Below are positions 55,350-64,000 of a stretch of DNA of 64,000 nucleotides, piece by piece. Position numbers and translations under genes: made by a program. The notes beneath the pieces were generated by a model that saw only the letters and a program-made list of their open reading frames with translations, searched no databases and was not told the origin of the DNA. This DNA is from Allorhizobium pseudoryzae (GTDB lineage: Bacteria; Pseudomonadota; Alphaproteobacteria; Rhizobiales; Rhizobiaceae): the NCBI RefSeq assembly GCF_011046245.1, contig NZ_CP049244.1:186001-250000 (forward strand), written 5' to 3'. The number at the start of each line of letters is the position of its first letter. Positions within the stretch are counted from its first letter, which is position 1.

Positions 55350-55862
55350 TTACTCGCCCTCGGCACCGCTCAAATGGTTGGCGGTGGAGCGTTTGACGTG
55401 GCCGATCTCCTCCCAGAGGGACACGATCCGGGCCGTCTCCACATCGGCCATCAGATCCCGAAGCCAGGCCTCGTGCGCATCCGCCATGGCGGAGAAGACG
55501 CGCGTCCCCTCCTCCGTCAGCCGGGCCACCGTGACGCGCCGATCCGCCGTCGGCGTTTCCCGGACGACGAGCCCTTCCGCCTCCAGCCGTTCGACCAGGC
55601 CGGTGACATTGCCATTCGTTACCATCGTGCGTTTCGACAGTTCGCCGAGCCGCAGGCCTGCCTGTTCGCGGTACAATTGCGCCATCAGGTCGAATTGCGG
55701 CAACGTGGCGCCGAACTCGGCCCGCAGACGCTTCCGGATCTCCGTCGAAATCAGCTTTGTCGTGGACAGCATGCGCAACCAGAGGCGCGTTTCCGGCTTC
55801 GCGCGCGCCTCCGGCCCATGGGTGATCATCTCGAGATCGACAGATGCGACATCGCTATCCAT
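55350..55862 (-). CDS. MarR family transcriptional regulator
   Basis: 170 residues. Winged-helix centre 'LGELSKRTMVTNGNVTGLVERLEAEGLVVRE' followed by the beta-wing 'DRRVTVARLTEEG', flanked by dimerisation helices. MarR proteins respond to phenolic or other small ligands. It lies 100 bp upstream of glsA on the same strand. Its target is not evident; it may have regulated the decayed locus to its left. Confidence 0.87.
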   Translation of the reverse strand: MDSDVASVDLEMITHGPEARAKPETRLWLRMLSTTKLISTEIRKRLRAEFGATLPQFDLMAQLYREQAGLRLGELSKRTMVTNGNVTGLVERLEAEGLVVRETPTADRRVTVARLTEEGTRVFSAMADAHEAWLRDLMADVETARIVSLWEEIGHVKRSTANHLSGAEGE

Positions 55863-55959
55863 TATCCGTGCTGCCCCTCATTTGGCATGGTTTTCTGCCA
55901 GCTCTACGAACCGGTATTTGAAATGTCAAAGGTCGTCTGAGTGTGCCAGAGAGCAAATG

Positions 55960-56225
55960 AATATGCGAATGTTTTAAAGCTTTGGCGCGGGGATCGCTTT
56001 CCACCACCGGCCTGCCGACAGAGGCCCCCGCATTCGCGGGGACAATGTCCAGCTGTCCCATGACCTGAAGGATCTTTGGCAGGAGGGCCAAGACCTGAGG
56101 CCCCTGCAAGACATCCACCGTTGCGCCCTCATCGAACAGCTTCTTTACGCTAGCAAGTCCGACGCGCGAAGCGGCCCCGGTGACCGCCGCGACCATTGCC
56201 GTCATGTCGGTCGTCATGCCGTTGT
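55960..56225 (-). pseudogene. remnant of an SDR polyol dehydrogenase
   Basis: An open frame from about 56241 starts like an SDR ('AAVTGAASRVGLASVKKLFDEGATV'; the normal loop is TGAASGIG). It then jumps to 'LPKILQVMGQLDIVPANAGASVGRPVVESDP', which is the NAG motif region, and degenerates. The stretch between, about 40 residues in an intact enzyme, is missing, and the catalytic Y-x-x-x-K half is absent. Similarity is to ribitol/xylitol 2-dehydrogenase-type SDRs. It abuts the intact polyol dehydrogenase gene, so it is probably the remains of its operon partner. Confidence 0.6.
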
Positions 56226-56237
56226 GATGCGATGGCT

Positions 56238-57275
56238 TCACTCGGTCATGCGGATCTGCAGCTTCACATCCTGCGGCAGTCCCTTGGCGGCGCGTTCGAA
56301 GGCTGCGATGCTGTCTGCAAAGGCATAGGTTTCGGTGATCAGCGGCTTGAGATCGACCTTGCCGGAGGCGATCAGGTTGACGGCGCGGTCGAAATTATTG
56401 GCATAGCGGAACACGGTTTCGATGCGGGCTTCCTTGAAGATGGACGCGGGCACATCGAACTCGACCGGCTCGATCGGGAGGCCCACCAGAACCAGCGCAC
56501 CACCCGGCCGCATCAGATCGAAGATGCCATGATAGGCCCTGGGGCTGCCGCTCGCCTCAAAAATCACATCCGCACCCCAGCCGTCCGTTGCGCCCATGAC
56601 GGCGTCCTTGAGCGCGGTCTCCTGAATATTGACCGGCGTGATACCCGCATATTGTCCGGCAATCGCGAGCTTTGGTGCGCTGAGATCGGCGATGAGGACG
56701 CGCGAGCAGCCGCCGGCGAGCGCGGCAATGGCGGTCATGATGCCGATCGGGCCGCAGCCGATCACCACCGCCACATCGCCGGGCGTGATTTTGGCGCGCG
56801 TGGCGGCCTGCATGCCGACGGCGAAAGGTTCGATCATCGCGCCTTCGGCAAACGAAACATTCTCCGGCAGCTTGTAGGTGAAGGCGGCCGGGTGCACCAC
56901 TTCCGGCGTCAGCACGCCATGAATGGGCGGCGTCGCCCAGAAGCGCACATCCGGATCGACATTGTAGATGCCGAGCTTGGACGCGCGCGACGCCATGTTC
57001 GGAATGCCAGGCTCCATGCAGACCCGGTCGCCGACACGCAGATTCTTGACGTCGGAGCCCACCTCGATCACCGTGCCTGCGGCTTCGTGACCCAGCACCA
57101 TGGGTTCCTTGACGACGAAGGAGCCGATGGCCCCGTGGGTGTAATAGTGCACGTCGCTGCCGCACACACCCACCGTATGGATGGCGATCTTGACGTCGGC
57201 AGGACCGACATCCCGCGGCAGATCGATGTCACGGATGGCCAGTTCGCCTTTGCGTTCGAGTACCAGAGCTTTCAT
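56238..57275 (-). CDS. zinc-dependent polyol (xylitol/sorbitol) dehydrogenase, MDR family
   Basis: 345 residues from the ATG at 57275. Medium-chain dehydrogenase: catalytic zinc site C in '[11 protein letters not shown]', 'GHEAAG', E in 'MIEPFAVG'; NAD loop '[10 protein letters not shown]'. '[11 protein letters not shown]' is typical of xylitol/sorbitol dehydrogenases. The four cysteines that bind a structural zinc in many relatives are replaced ('[18 protein letters not shown]'). It oxidises a polyol to a ketose with NAD+. The gene looks intact, though both neighbours are decayed. Confidence 0.88.
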   Translation of the reverse strand: MKALVLERKGELAIRDIDLPRDVGPADVKIAIHTVGVCGSDVHYYTHGAIGSFVVKEPMVLGHEAAGTVIEVGSDVKNLRVGDRVCMEPGIPNMASRASKLGIYNVDPDVRFWATPPIHGVLTPEVVHPAAFTYKLPENVSFAEGAMIEPFAVGMQAATRAKITPGDVAVVIGCGPIGIMTAIAALAGGCSRVLIADLSAPKLAIAGQYAGITPVNIQETALKDAVMGATDGWGADVIFEASGSPRAYHGIFDLMRPGGALVLVGLPIEPVEFDVPASIFKEARIETVFRYANNFDRAVNLIASGKVDLKPLITETYAFADSIAAFERAAKGLPQDVKLQIRMTE

Positions 57276-57351
57276 GTTGTGCGTCCTGAGGTCAGAGCAA
57301 TTCCAGCCGAAGTGGAAACCGGTTGTACGTCCGAAATCGCGTGAAAACCTA

Positions 57352-57690
57352 GAGTGCGATCCCGTCCGGCTTAAAGAGATAGACGTTCGACGCATCAATG
57401 CCAGCCGTCATCTGAGCGCCAGGCGCCAGATCCGGTCATCCGTGGGCCAAAATCGTCACGGTTTCCTCGCCTGTTCGAGCGGAGATCTGTGTGGAACGAT
57501 GGAGCGACCGATCGCCACGCGCTGGCGCTGGTCGCCGAGACTGCGCGTGGCGTGCCGGCAGCCTGTCTGAGCCCGGGGGAAATCGGATGGGAAACCGCAA
57601 CCTCCTCGACGATCTCAAGCGCATCAGCGCCCTCAGCGATGACCGCGCCAAACACGGACGTCCCAGCCAATCGTGCTATCCGTCTCACGA
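57352..57690 (-). pseudogene. remnant of a sugar/polyol ABC importer ATPase (UgpC/SmoK type)
   Basis: On the minus strand 57539-57489 reads 'LGDQRQRVAIGRSIVPH', a damaged ABC signature (normally L-S-G-G-Q). In another frame 57486-57353 reads 'QISARTGEETVTILAHG', a stop, then '[21 protein letters not shown]' and 'KPDGIAL', the C-terminal TOBE end of such ATPases. So at least one frameshift or deletion (the Walker B part is missing) and one in-frame stop have occurred. The fragment directly precedes the polyol dehydrogenase on the same strand, consistent with a lost polyol uptake operon. The rest of the 548-bp gap up to 57823 shows nothing else I can name. Confidence 0.6.
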
Positions 57691-57823
57691 AGATTTGCTC
57701 GGACTTTATATTCCGGCGAATGAGCGGCAGACATTTGTCAGCAGGTTTTCATCCGTGGCGTCAAAGTAAACAGCCTCAGGTAAGCAATAGAAATTAAGCA
57801 TGATAGACAACGGGGACACCATC

Positions 57824-60800
57824 ATGCCGACATTGATGCTTGAAGACACCATTCCGTTCGAGCGGCGCTCAGCACGTGCCGGACAAAGAGGTGTTGAGAA
57901 AGATCGATGGCTTGCAACGGCTGCCCTGTGCAGTTTCGTCGCGACAGGGGTACTGCTGGGGACCAAGGGCACGTCCAAGGCGCAGTCCGTGGTGGTGACG
58001 AAGGATGTGAAGGGCGGCGCTGTTCTGTTGAACAATCAGCAGGATATTACGCTGCCGACAGGTGCAACGGTGCCCGCCGGAACATCGAGCCTTCTGGGGG
58101 GCGAAAGCCTCGGGCAGGACTGGTTCTTTTTCGGAAAGCCGACCGAGGGCGGTGCCGTCACCATCACCAATAGCGGACGCCTTTTGAGCAACGGCTCGCA
58201 AGTTGGCGGACTGTCCGCCCTCAGTCGCGGCGGGGACGGCGCGATCGTGGCCACGGACAACGGGGCGGTTGCTCTGAGTTCCGGCGCGAGTTCCGGCGCC
58301 GTCAACATTCTCAATTCGGGTGCGATTTCCACCACGGGCGCGTTTGCTGCCGGCGTGAGTGGCATGAGTGTCGGCGGTACCGGCAATGATGGTGTGAAAT
58401 CCGTCTGGGATCTGTCATCGATCTCGAAGTCGGGCGGCCCGGTGAGCATCATCATGCAGCCCGATGCCGCCCGGACTATACCGTCTGTTTCCACCAGTGG
58501 CGAGGGTGCAGCGGGTATCGTCGCGCTGAGCGCAGGCGGTGGTGATCTTGCCGAGTACCAGAAGAGAACGGGCCGGTTACAGGCTGTCTCGGGCGGGAAT
58601 GCCGAAACCGTTCGGATCGACCTCGGTCCTGCGGTCATCAGCACGCGCGGCGCGCAATCGACCGGTGTGTTGGCGCAAAGCATCGGCGGTGCGTCCGGCA
58701 TATCCCTGGAGGGCAAGGCGGGTCAACATGGCGGCAATGGCGCCTCGATTACCGTCACGGGAGACACGGCGGGATCCGTCACCACACGGGGACTGCATGC
58801 GGATGCCATGCTTCTCCAGTCCTTCGGCGGCAGTGGCGGCAATGGTTCCTCGGACAGCGGCAGTGTTGCGGTCGGCGGCGATGGCGGCCGAGGCGGCTCT
58901 GCAGGCGCTGTTACCGTCAACTTCCGGGGAATGCTACAGACCTATGCCGATCATGCCCTGGGGCTGATGGTGCAGAGCATTGGCGGCGGGGGCGGACGCG
59001 GTGGAAATGCAACGGCAGAAGGCCTGTTCTCCGCCGTTGCCATCGGCGGGTCCGGCGGCAATGGAGGGCAAGGCGGGCCACTCGATCTCACCTTCGGCAA
59101 CATTACCACGGCCGGAAGCTTTTCGCACGGAGTCAACGCCCAGAGCATTGGCGGCGGTGGTGGTCACGGCGGTTCAGCGACCGCGCGCGCGACCTCACCG
59201 GTCTTTTCGTCCAGCGTCGCCATTGGCGGCAGCGGTGGCGAAGGAGGCGATGCCGGGACGATCACCTTAAGCCCGACCGGCAACGTCTACACGTCCGGCA
59301 CGCACTCCTTTGGTCTCTTTGCCTCCAGTATTGGCGGCGGTGGCGGCACGGGCGGATCAGCCGCCACGGTTTCCGCAGCCGCAGGTCCGGTCTCGCTCAC
59401 CTCCGCCGTTTCCATCGGTGGCAAGGGTGGCAAGGGTGGCAAGGGCGGACGTATCGTGATCAACCAACCGGCCGGAACGGCTGTCGCGACAAGCGGTGCC
59501 TTTTCCAGCGCCATCGTCGCGCATTCGATCGGCGGCGGCGGCGGAACAGGCGGCGATGCACGCAGCATTTCCGTCGGTGCGTCCAACGGCGCCGGCACGA
59601 TTTCGGTGTCCGTTGCCGCAGGCGGTTCGGGTGGCGAGGGGAATGGCGGAGGCGAGGTCGTTGTCAGTACCGACGGTGTCGTCTCCACCCTCGGCAGTTT
59701 TGCCAACGGCATCGAGGCCTTGAGCGTCGGCGGTGGTGGCGGCAGTGGCGGCAGTGCCACCGCCATCTCGGGTGCCGTGTCTGCCGGCATTGCCGTACCG
59801 ATTTCCGTTTCGGTTGGCGGCAGCGGCGGCAAGGGCGGCAACAGTTCGTCCGCGTCGGTCGTTGTGGAGCGGACATCGTCCGTGATCACGGCCGGCGATC
59901 ACGCAACCGGCGTTCTGTCTCAGAGCATTGGCGGCGGCGGCGGCAATGCGGGCTCTGCCGTGTCCCTATCAGGCGCTATCTCCGAAGGCAGATCCGTCAG
60001 TCTCAGTGCCGCCATTGGTGGCAGCGGCGGCAGTGGCGGCAGCAGCGGATATGCAGGCGTGACGGTCGCCGGCCGCGTGACGACCTCCGGTGCATTCGCC
60101 AATGCCGTTCTGGTCCAGAGCATCGGCGGCGGTGGCGGCAAAGGCGGCAGTTCGCTGAGCATTGCTGCCGGGGCCTCGACAAGTGGCAGCACGCCGCTCA
60201 GCGCCTCTGTCGGGGGAACGGGGGGCACCGGCGGAAATGCTGCAGGCGCCCTCGTTTCGATGTCTCCATCCGCCTTCCTGGCGACGACGGGAGACCATTC
60301 CACCGGGGTCCTGGTCCAGAGTATCGGCGGTGGCGGCGGCTCAGGTGGCAATGCCCTGTCTGGAACTCTGAGCATCGGCGAGGTCAATAAGCCAAGTGCT
60401 TCGGTGGCCATCGGCGGGTCGGGCGGCAGTGGCGGCCAGGGAAGCCTGGTCCGAGCAGATCTTGGCGGCTTCATCCTGACGCAAGGCGTCCTGTCCCATG
60501 GCATTCTCGCGCAATCGATTGGCGGTGGCGGCGGATTTGGCGGCAATTCCGTCTCAGCCGCGCTCTCGGCTGCTGCCAGCGAAAAGGCATCGAAAAACAT
60601 AGCGCTTTCGATTGGAGGCACAGGAGGAGCCGGTGGCGCCGGTGGGCCAGTTACCGTCACCAACAGTGGCAATCTTCAGACCATCGGTACGGGTTCGAAT
60701 GGCATTATCGCCCAGTCTGTCGGCGGAAGCGGGGGCTACGGCGGAAACGCATTGTCAGTCACGGCGTCTGTGCGCCCGGCCTCGGAGGGCACCGGGAAAC

Positions 60801-63800
60801 TCTCCGATGGACGCACCGTCACGCTCTCCATGGGGGGAAACGGAGGGAATGGCGGCAATGGCGGAACGGTACACGTCTTCAACGCGGGATCCATCCAGAC
60901 AACAGGACAGACGGGGACGGGTATCTTTGCCCAATCCGTCGCGGGCGGCGGCGGTGCTGCGGGACATGCCACGTCAATCTATCTCTCGGCAGAAAAGAAG
61001 ACGAGCTTCACCAGCGAGAACGGTCAACTGACGACCAAGGATCTGAGCAAGCTCATCCTGAGCGCTGGGGGTGTCAGGGGCGGCTTCGGGATCGGCGGTG
61101 ATGTTCTCGTGGAAACGAACCGCGGCTTCGTCCGAACGGAGGGGGATGGCGCGATCGGTATTCTTGCTCAATCGATCAGTGGTGGCGGCGGAACCAGTGC
61201 CCTCTCAGACCCGATCCATCATGTCAGCTCTGTCCTGTTTGGAGCGGAAGGAAGTTCGCCCTACAACCATGCGGGGCAGGCAACAGTCGTGAACCTTGGC
61301 GAGATCAGCACCAAGGGCATTTTTTCGTCTGCAATCGTGGCACAAAGCATCGGCGGTGGCGGCGGAGCCCATCTGTCCGTGCAAAACCGTCGCAGTGAGC
61401 TGCTGGGTGCCAATGCCCTTGCAAGGGAAACCGGCTCGGTTCACCTCGGCGGTTTGAACGGCAATGGCAGCGGAAATCCCGTCACCATCGCCTCGAGTGG
61501 CTCACTCAGCACCACCGGCGACTTTGCTCTCGGCATCCTGGGGCAGTCGATTGGCGGTGGCGGCGGCCTTGTCACGCTCGACAACGACGCCTCGACAACG
61601 CTGGTTGATTTCGGGGGCAGCTGGGATAGGGTCAACCGTTCCGACGCGGTAACGATCACCAATGGCGGACAGATCACGACGCGCGGCAAGGGCGCGATAG
61701 CCGTGCTTGCCCAATCCGTCGGCGGTGGCGGCGGGCTTGTTCAGGCGGACAGTCCGGTCATTTACGCCGAGACCCCGATCACCATCATCGCCAACAAGGA
61801 GGATCGGGACCGCTATAACGAGATCTTCGATCCGTCGAATCCGTTTCGCCGCGCGGAGCGGCTTTTGAATTTCGGCGGAGACATCAATGTCACACTGACA
61901 TCCGGAAGCGATATCCGAACCTTTGGCAATGGCGCCGCGGCAATCTATGCCCAGACCATTGCCGGGCCTGGTGGTCTGGTGCAGATGTCGGACGGCAGTC
62001 TGTTGTCGAAGACGTATAATCGCGGCGACCGGGCAGGCAACGTCTCGATCAACATGAATGGCCGGGTGGAAACGCACGGCAATCAGGCGCCCGGTATTCA
62101 TGCGGCAATGCTCGATGGCGACTATTCGTGGCGAAGCGAACAATCGCATCGCCGTATGTCGATCGAGGTGCTTGGTAGCCTGGATACCTTCGGAACTGCC
62201 TCGCATGGGATCGTAGCGGAGTTGTCTGGTAATACATCTCGCCCGGAAAAGCAGACATCCGTGAACATCACGGTCGCGCGGGGCGCAAGGGTTGCAGTCT
62301 CCGGACAGGGATCGGATGCGATCCACATCAGCAATGCAACACCTTCGCACATCGCGGCCACCACCATCGACAATGCCGGCACCGTGGCGAGCAAAAGTGG
62401 TTTTGCCATCGTCAGCGACCAGAAAACAAGCGTGATCAATTCCGGAACCTTGACCGGCTCTATCAAGGCCGCGGGCCCGGTCTGGGCCTTCAAGGGCGAC
62501 CTGCGCGGCATCTCGCTCGTCAATACGGCGAGTGGCTCGCTGTTGCCAGGCTCGACCATCGACCTTGGCATCGACAGCCTTGCTGTCCTCGGTTTGCCCG
62601 ACTATGGGCACCTCCAGAATTTTGGGCTTCTGTCGCCCGGAGGACGTGGAGCGATCCAGGTCACCACGCTGCAGGGCGCGTATGTTGGCGCACAGGGATC
62701 AACGCTTGAAGTCGATCTTGATATGCGTGGGGGAACATCAGACCGGCTTGAGGCAAGCAGTAGCGTCCAGTTGAACGGCGCGGTTCGCCCGCGATTGACA
62801 TCTTTTGGCCGCACGCGACAATTCACCATCGTCAAAGCACCCTTTCCGTTCGACATGGCGATGAACGCGGCGGCTCTTGATACGCCGGTTGTCGACTACT
62901 CGCTTAGTCTGCATCGATATGGCTTCCAAGGGTGGGATGCTGACGTTACCGTCAACAGCGTGAACTTTGCCGCACCAGGTCTTTCGGATCATGATGCCGT
63001 TGCAGCATCCTGGCTCAATGACCGCCTGTCGGACGGTGATACAGATGCCGACATGGTGACGCTCGCCAATGCGGAAACGCTGGCAGACTATCAGAACCTG
63101 CTCGATTCCTATGCCAGCGAGCACGCGACTCAGCAGGTCGCAGGGCTGCGCGCCTCCGCATCAGGTTTTCAGTCTGGAATGCTCAGCTGTGGTCAGATCG
63201 GTGCAGGTATGACGGCAATCGATGAAGGCGAGTGCACGTGGGGCAAAGCCTCTTCCCGCTGGTTGGAATATGATGGTGGCTATTCCGGTGACGGCCGTGA
63301 TGACCGCTCACGTCTTCTTTCGTTTGGAAGCCAGTATGTGGTGGATGATCACTGGCGGCTTGGCTTTGCAGCGGGCTATGAAACGCTGACGTCTCAGGCT
63401 CGGCTTGCAAACTCCGAAACGCAGGCGGCGCATATCGGGGCCATTGCCAAATATCAGCAGGGCAACGCGCTGTTTGCCATCGGTCTGTCCTATGGTCACG
63501 GCTGGACGGATTCCAGCCGTTCCATTCCGCTCTCAACGGGCCTGACGGCCCGCGCAAGCCACGATACCGACTGGCTTCAGGCGCGCTTCAGAGCCGCCTA
63601 TCTTCTGCCCGCAGGGTCGTTCTATCTGAAGCCCAGCGTGGATCTGGACGTCAACTATATCCGCAGCGGCGGCTATACGGAGACGGGCGCACCAGGTTAC
63701 AACCTGATGATCGCTGCCTATGACGATGTCATGGTTTCCGTGACCCCGAGCATCGAAATCGGCACGGACCTGACAGTGTCGGAGCACCTCCAGATGCGAC

Positions 63801-64000
63801 CATTCGCATTCGCAGGAGTGCAGCACAGCGCCGACACCACAGTGTCCAGCAACGTCAAATTCTCGCCGACATCCCATCAGTATTCGCGTCAATTCGACAC
63901 CGACAAGTGGGTTGCCACCTTCGGCGCCGGCATCAGTCTGTTTTCCGACGACCGGGTGTCTCTCGATCTCCGCTACGATGGCACCTATGGAGAAAACGTC
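57824..64000 (+). CDS. giant glycine-rich autotransporter (3' end outside window)
   Basis: A single open frame runs from the ATG at 57824 (an in-frame ATG at 57800 is an alternative) to the window edge: 2059 residues or more. N-terminus: a long charged leader, then a hydrophobic core 'WLATAALCSFVATGVLLG', probable cleavage after 'TSKA' (~residue 54), an extended type V signal. The passenger (~55-1790) is a predicted beta-solenoid with about 18 copies of a repeat centred on 'QSIGGGGGxGG', alternating with 'IGGSGGxGG'. From ~1800 a beta-barrel translocator begins ('WGKASSRWLEYDGGYSGDGR') and is nearly complete at the edge. Probable surface adhesin or aggregation factor; ligand unknown. Confidence 0.9.
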   Translation, partial: MPTLMLEDTIPFERRSARAGQRGVEKDRWLATAALCSFVATGVLLGTKGTSKAQSVVVTKDVKGGAVLLNNQQDITLPTGATVPAGTSSLLGGESLGQDWFFFGKPTEGGAVTITNSGRLLSNGSQVGGLSALSRGGDGAIVATDNGAVALSSGASSGAVNILNSGAISTTGAFAAGVSGMSVGGTGNDGVKSVWDLSSISKSGGPVSIIMQPDAARTIPSVSTSGEGAAGIVALSAGGGDLAEYQKRTGRLQAVSGGNAETVRIDLGPAVISTRGAQSTGVLAQSIGGASGISLEGKAGQHGGNGASITVTGDTAGSVTTRGLHADAMLLQSFGGSGGNGSSDSGSVAVGGDGGRGGSAGAVTVNFRGMLQTYADHALGLMVQSIGGGGGRGGNATAEGLFSAVAIGGSGGNGGQGGPLDLTFGNITTAGSFSHGVNAQSIGGGGGHGGSATARATSPVFSSSVAIGGSGGEGGDAGTITLSPTGNVYTSGTHSFGLFASSIGGGGGTGGSAATVSAAAGPVSLTSAVSIGGKGGKGGKGGRIVINQPAGTAVATSGAFSSAIVAHSIGGGGGTGGDARSISVGASNGAGTISVSVAAGGSGGEGNGGGEVVVSTDGVVSTLGSFANGIEALSVGGGGGSGGSATAISGAVSAGIAVPISVSVGGSGGKGGNSSSASVVVERTSSVITAGDHATGVLSQSIGGGGGNAGSAVSLSGAISEGRSVSLSAAIGGSGGSGGSSGYAGVTVAGRVTTSGAFANAVLVQSIGGGGGKGGSSLSIAAGASTSGSTPLSASVGGTGGTGGNAAGALVSMSPSAFLATTGDHSTGVLVQSIGGGGGSGGNALSGTLSIGEVNKPSASVAIGGSGGSGGQGSLVRADLGGFILTQGVLSHGILAQSIGGGGGFGGNSVSAALSAAASEKASKNIALSIGGTGGAGGAGGPVTVTNSGNLQTIGTGSNGIIAQSVGGSGGYGGNALSVTASVRPASEGTGKLSDGRTVTLSMGGNGGNGGNGGTVHVFNAGSIQTTGQTGTGIFAQSVAGGGGAAGHATSIYLSAEKKTSFTSENGQLTTKDLSKLILSAGGVRGGFGIGGDVLVETNRGFVRTEGDGAIGILAQSISGGGGTSALSDPIHHVSSVLFGAEGSSPYNHAGQATVVNLGEISTKGIFSSAIVAQSIGGGGGAHLSVQNRRSELLGANALARETGSVHLGGLNGNGSGNPVTIASSGSLSTTGDFALGILGQSIGGGGGLVTLDNDASTTLVDFGGSWDRVNRSDAVTITNGGQITTRGKGAIAVLAQSVGGGGGLVQADSPVIYAETPITIIANKEDRDRYNEIFDPSNPFRRAERLLNFGGDINVTLTSGSDIRTFGNGAAAIYAQTIAGPGGLVQMSDGSLLSKTYNRGDRAGNVSINMNGRVETHGNQAPGIHAAMLDGDYSWRSEQSHRRMSIEVLGSLDTFGTASHGIVAELSGNTSRPEKQTSVNITVARGARVAVSGQGSDAIHISNATPSHIAATTIDNAGTVASKSGFAIVSDQKTSVINSGTLTGSIKAAGPVWAFKGDLRGISLVNTASGSLLPGSTIDLGIDSLAVLGLPDYGHLQNFGLLSPGGRGAIQVTTLQGAYVGAQGSTLEVDLDMRGGTSDRLEASSSVQLNGAVRPRLTSFGRTRQFTIVKAPFPFDMAMNAAALDTPVVDYSLSLHRYGFQGWDADVTVNSVNFAAPGLSDHDAVAASWLNDRLSDGDTDADMVTLANAETLADYQNLLDSYASEHATQQVAGLRASASGFQSGMLSCGQIGAGMTAIDEGECTWGKASSRWLEYDGGYSGDGRDDRSRLLSFGSQYVVDDHWRLGFAAGYETLTSQARLANSETQAAHIGAIAKYQQGNALFAIGLSYGHGWTDSSRSIPLSTGLTARASHDTDWLQARFRAAYLLPAGSFYLKPSVDLDVNYIRSGGYTETGAPGYNLMIAAYDDVMVSVTPSIEIGTDLTVSEHLQMRPFAFAGVQHSADTTVSSNVKFSPTSHQYSRQFDTDKWVATFGAGISLFSDDRVSLDLRYDGTYGENV
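58674..61985 (+). repeat. in-gene glycine-rich repeats of the autotransporter passenger
   Basis: About 18 degenerate units, each roughly 50-70 codons, contain the core Q/A-S-I/V-G-G-G-G-G-x-G-G. Clean copies occur from about 58975 to 60540; later copies lose the second glycine pair and become 'SVAGGGG' or 'TIAGPGG'. The reduced third-position variation in the glycine codons makes recombination between units possible. Confidence 0.8.

Noticed and set aside
58674..61985. Glycine-rich repeats as a CRISPR array or a mycobacterial PE_PGRS-like protein
   Set aside because: Repeat units are codon-based, degenerate and of unequal length within an open frame, and the protein has an autotransporter barrel.

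Overview
The window looks like a chromosome or megaplasmid segment from an alphaproteobacterium of the Rhizobiaceae (Rhizobium/Agrobacterium/Neorhizobium-like). The evidence is high GC, tightly packed and often 1-8 nt overlapping operons, many ABC importers for unusual nitrogen and carbon sources, and a palindromic repeat of the type scattered through rhizobial genomes. No rRNA, tRNA, CRISPR array or intact insertion sequence was seen.

Region by region. (1) 1-5.4 kb is the edge of an exopolysaccharide locus: a glycosyltransferase tail, a secreted GH5 glycosidase, a VpsF-like membrane polymerase and a Wzz/BY-kinase-like co-polymerase with a degenerate P-loop. (2) 5.6-11.9 kb holds a gluconate-5-dehydrogenase-like SDR, a Na/Pi cotransporter with a PhoU domain, RecQ and an acyltransferase-3 protein. 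(3) 12.0-21.5 kb is an ABC importer (two tandem binding proteins, a fused double permease, an ATPase) with an inositol-monophosphatase-family enzyme and a divergent two-component system; I infer uptake of a phosphorylated organic compound rather than ferric iron. (4) 21.6-27 kb holds an LLM flavin monooxygenase, gluconokinase, an orphan TRAP binding protein, a class V aminotransferase divergent from an Lrp/AsnC regulator, and a YciA-type thioesterase.

(5) 27.0-37.0 kb is a minus-strand operon led by a clear guanidine-I (ykkC) riboswitch: NMT1-type ABC importer, two DUF1989 proteins, biotin-dependent urea/guanidine carboxylase and allophanate hydrolase. This is a guanidine-degradation operon rather than simple urea use. 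The carboxylase carries an in-frame insertion of a rhizobial palindromic element (44-nt inverted arms) between two domains. (6) 37.3-42.3 kb holds a DUF1194 protein, an SDR, an Xre/RES toxin-antitoxin pair, two small hydrophilic proteins and a GH13 alpha-glucosidase.

(7) 42.5-53 kb is a plus-strand cluster for a ring or biuret-type nitrogen compound: a BMP-family ABC importer, a biuret-hydrolase-like cysteine hydrolase, a cyanuric acid hydrolase/barbiturase-family ring-opening enzyme, a second cysteine hydrolase, a formyl-THF cyclo-ligase-like protein, an AtzH/HpxZ-like protein and a GntR regulator, with a convergent short allophanate-hydrolase-like amidase. Regions 5 and 7 both funnel into allophanate, so the middle of the window is a nitrogen-scavenging district. 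(8) 53-57.3 kb holds a threonine/serine dehydratase, glutaminase, a MarR regulator and a polyol dehydrogenase flanked by two decayed genes (an SDR and a sugar-ABC ATPase), the remains of a polyol uptake locus. (9) From 57.8 kb to the end a single open frame encodes a giant glycine-rich autotransporter (at least 2059 residues) whose 3' end is cut by the window.
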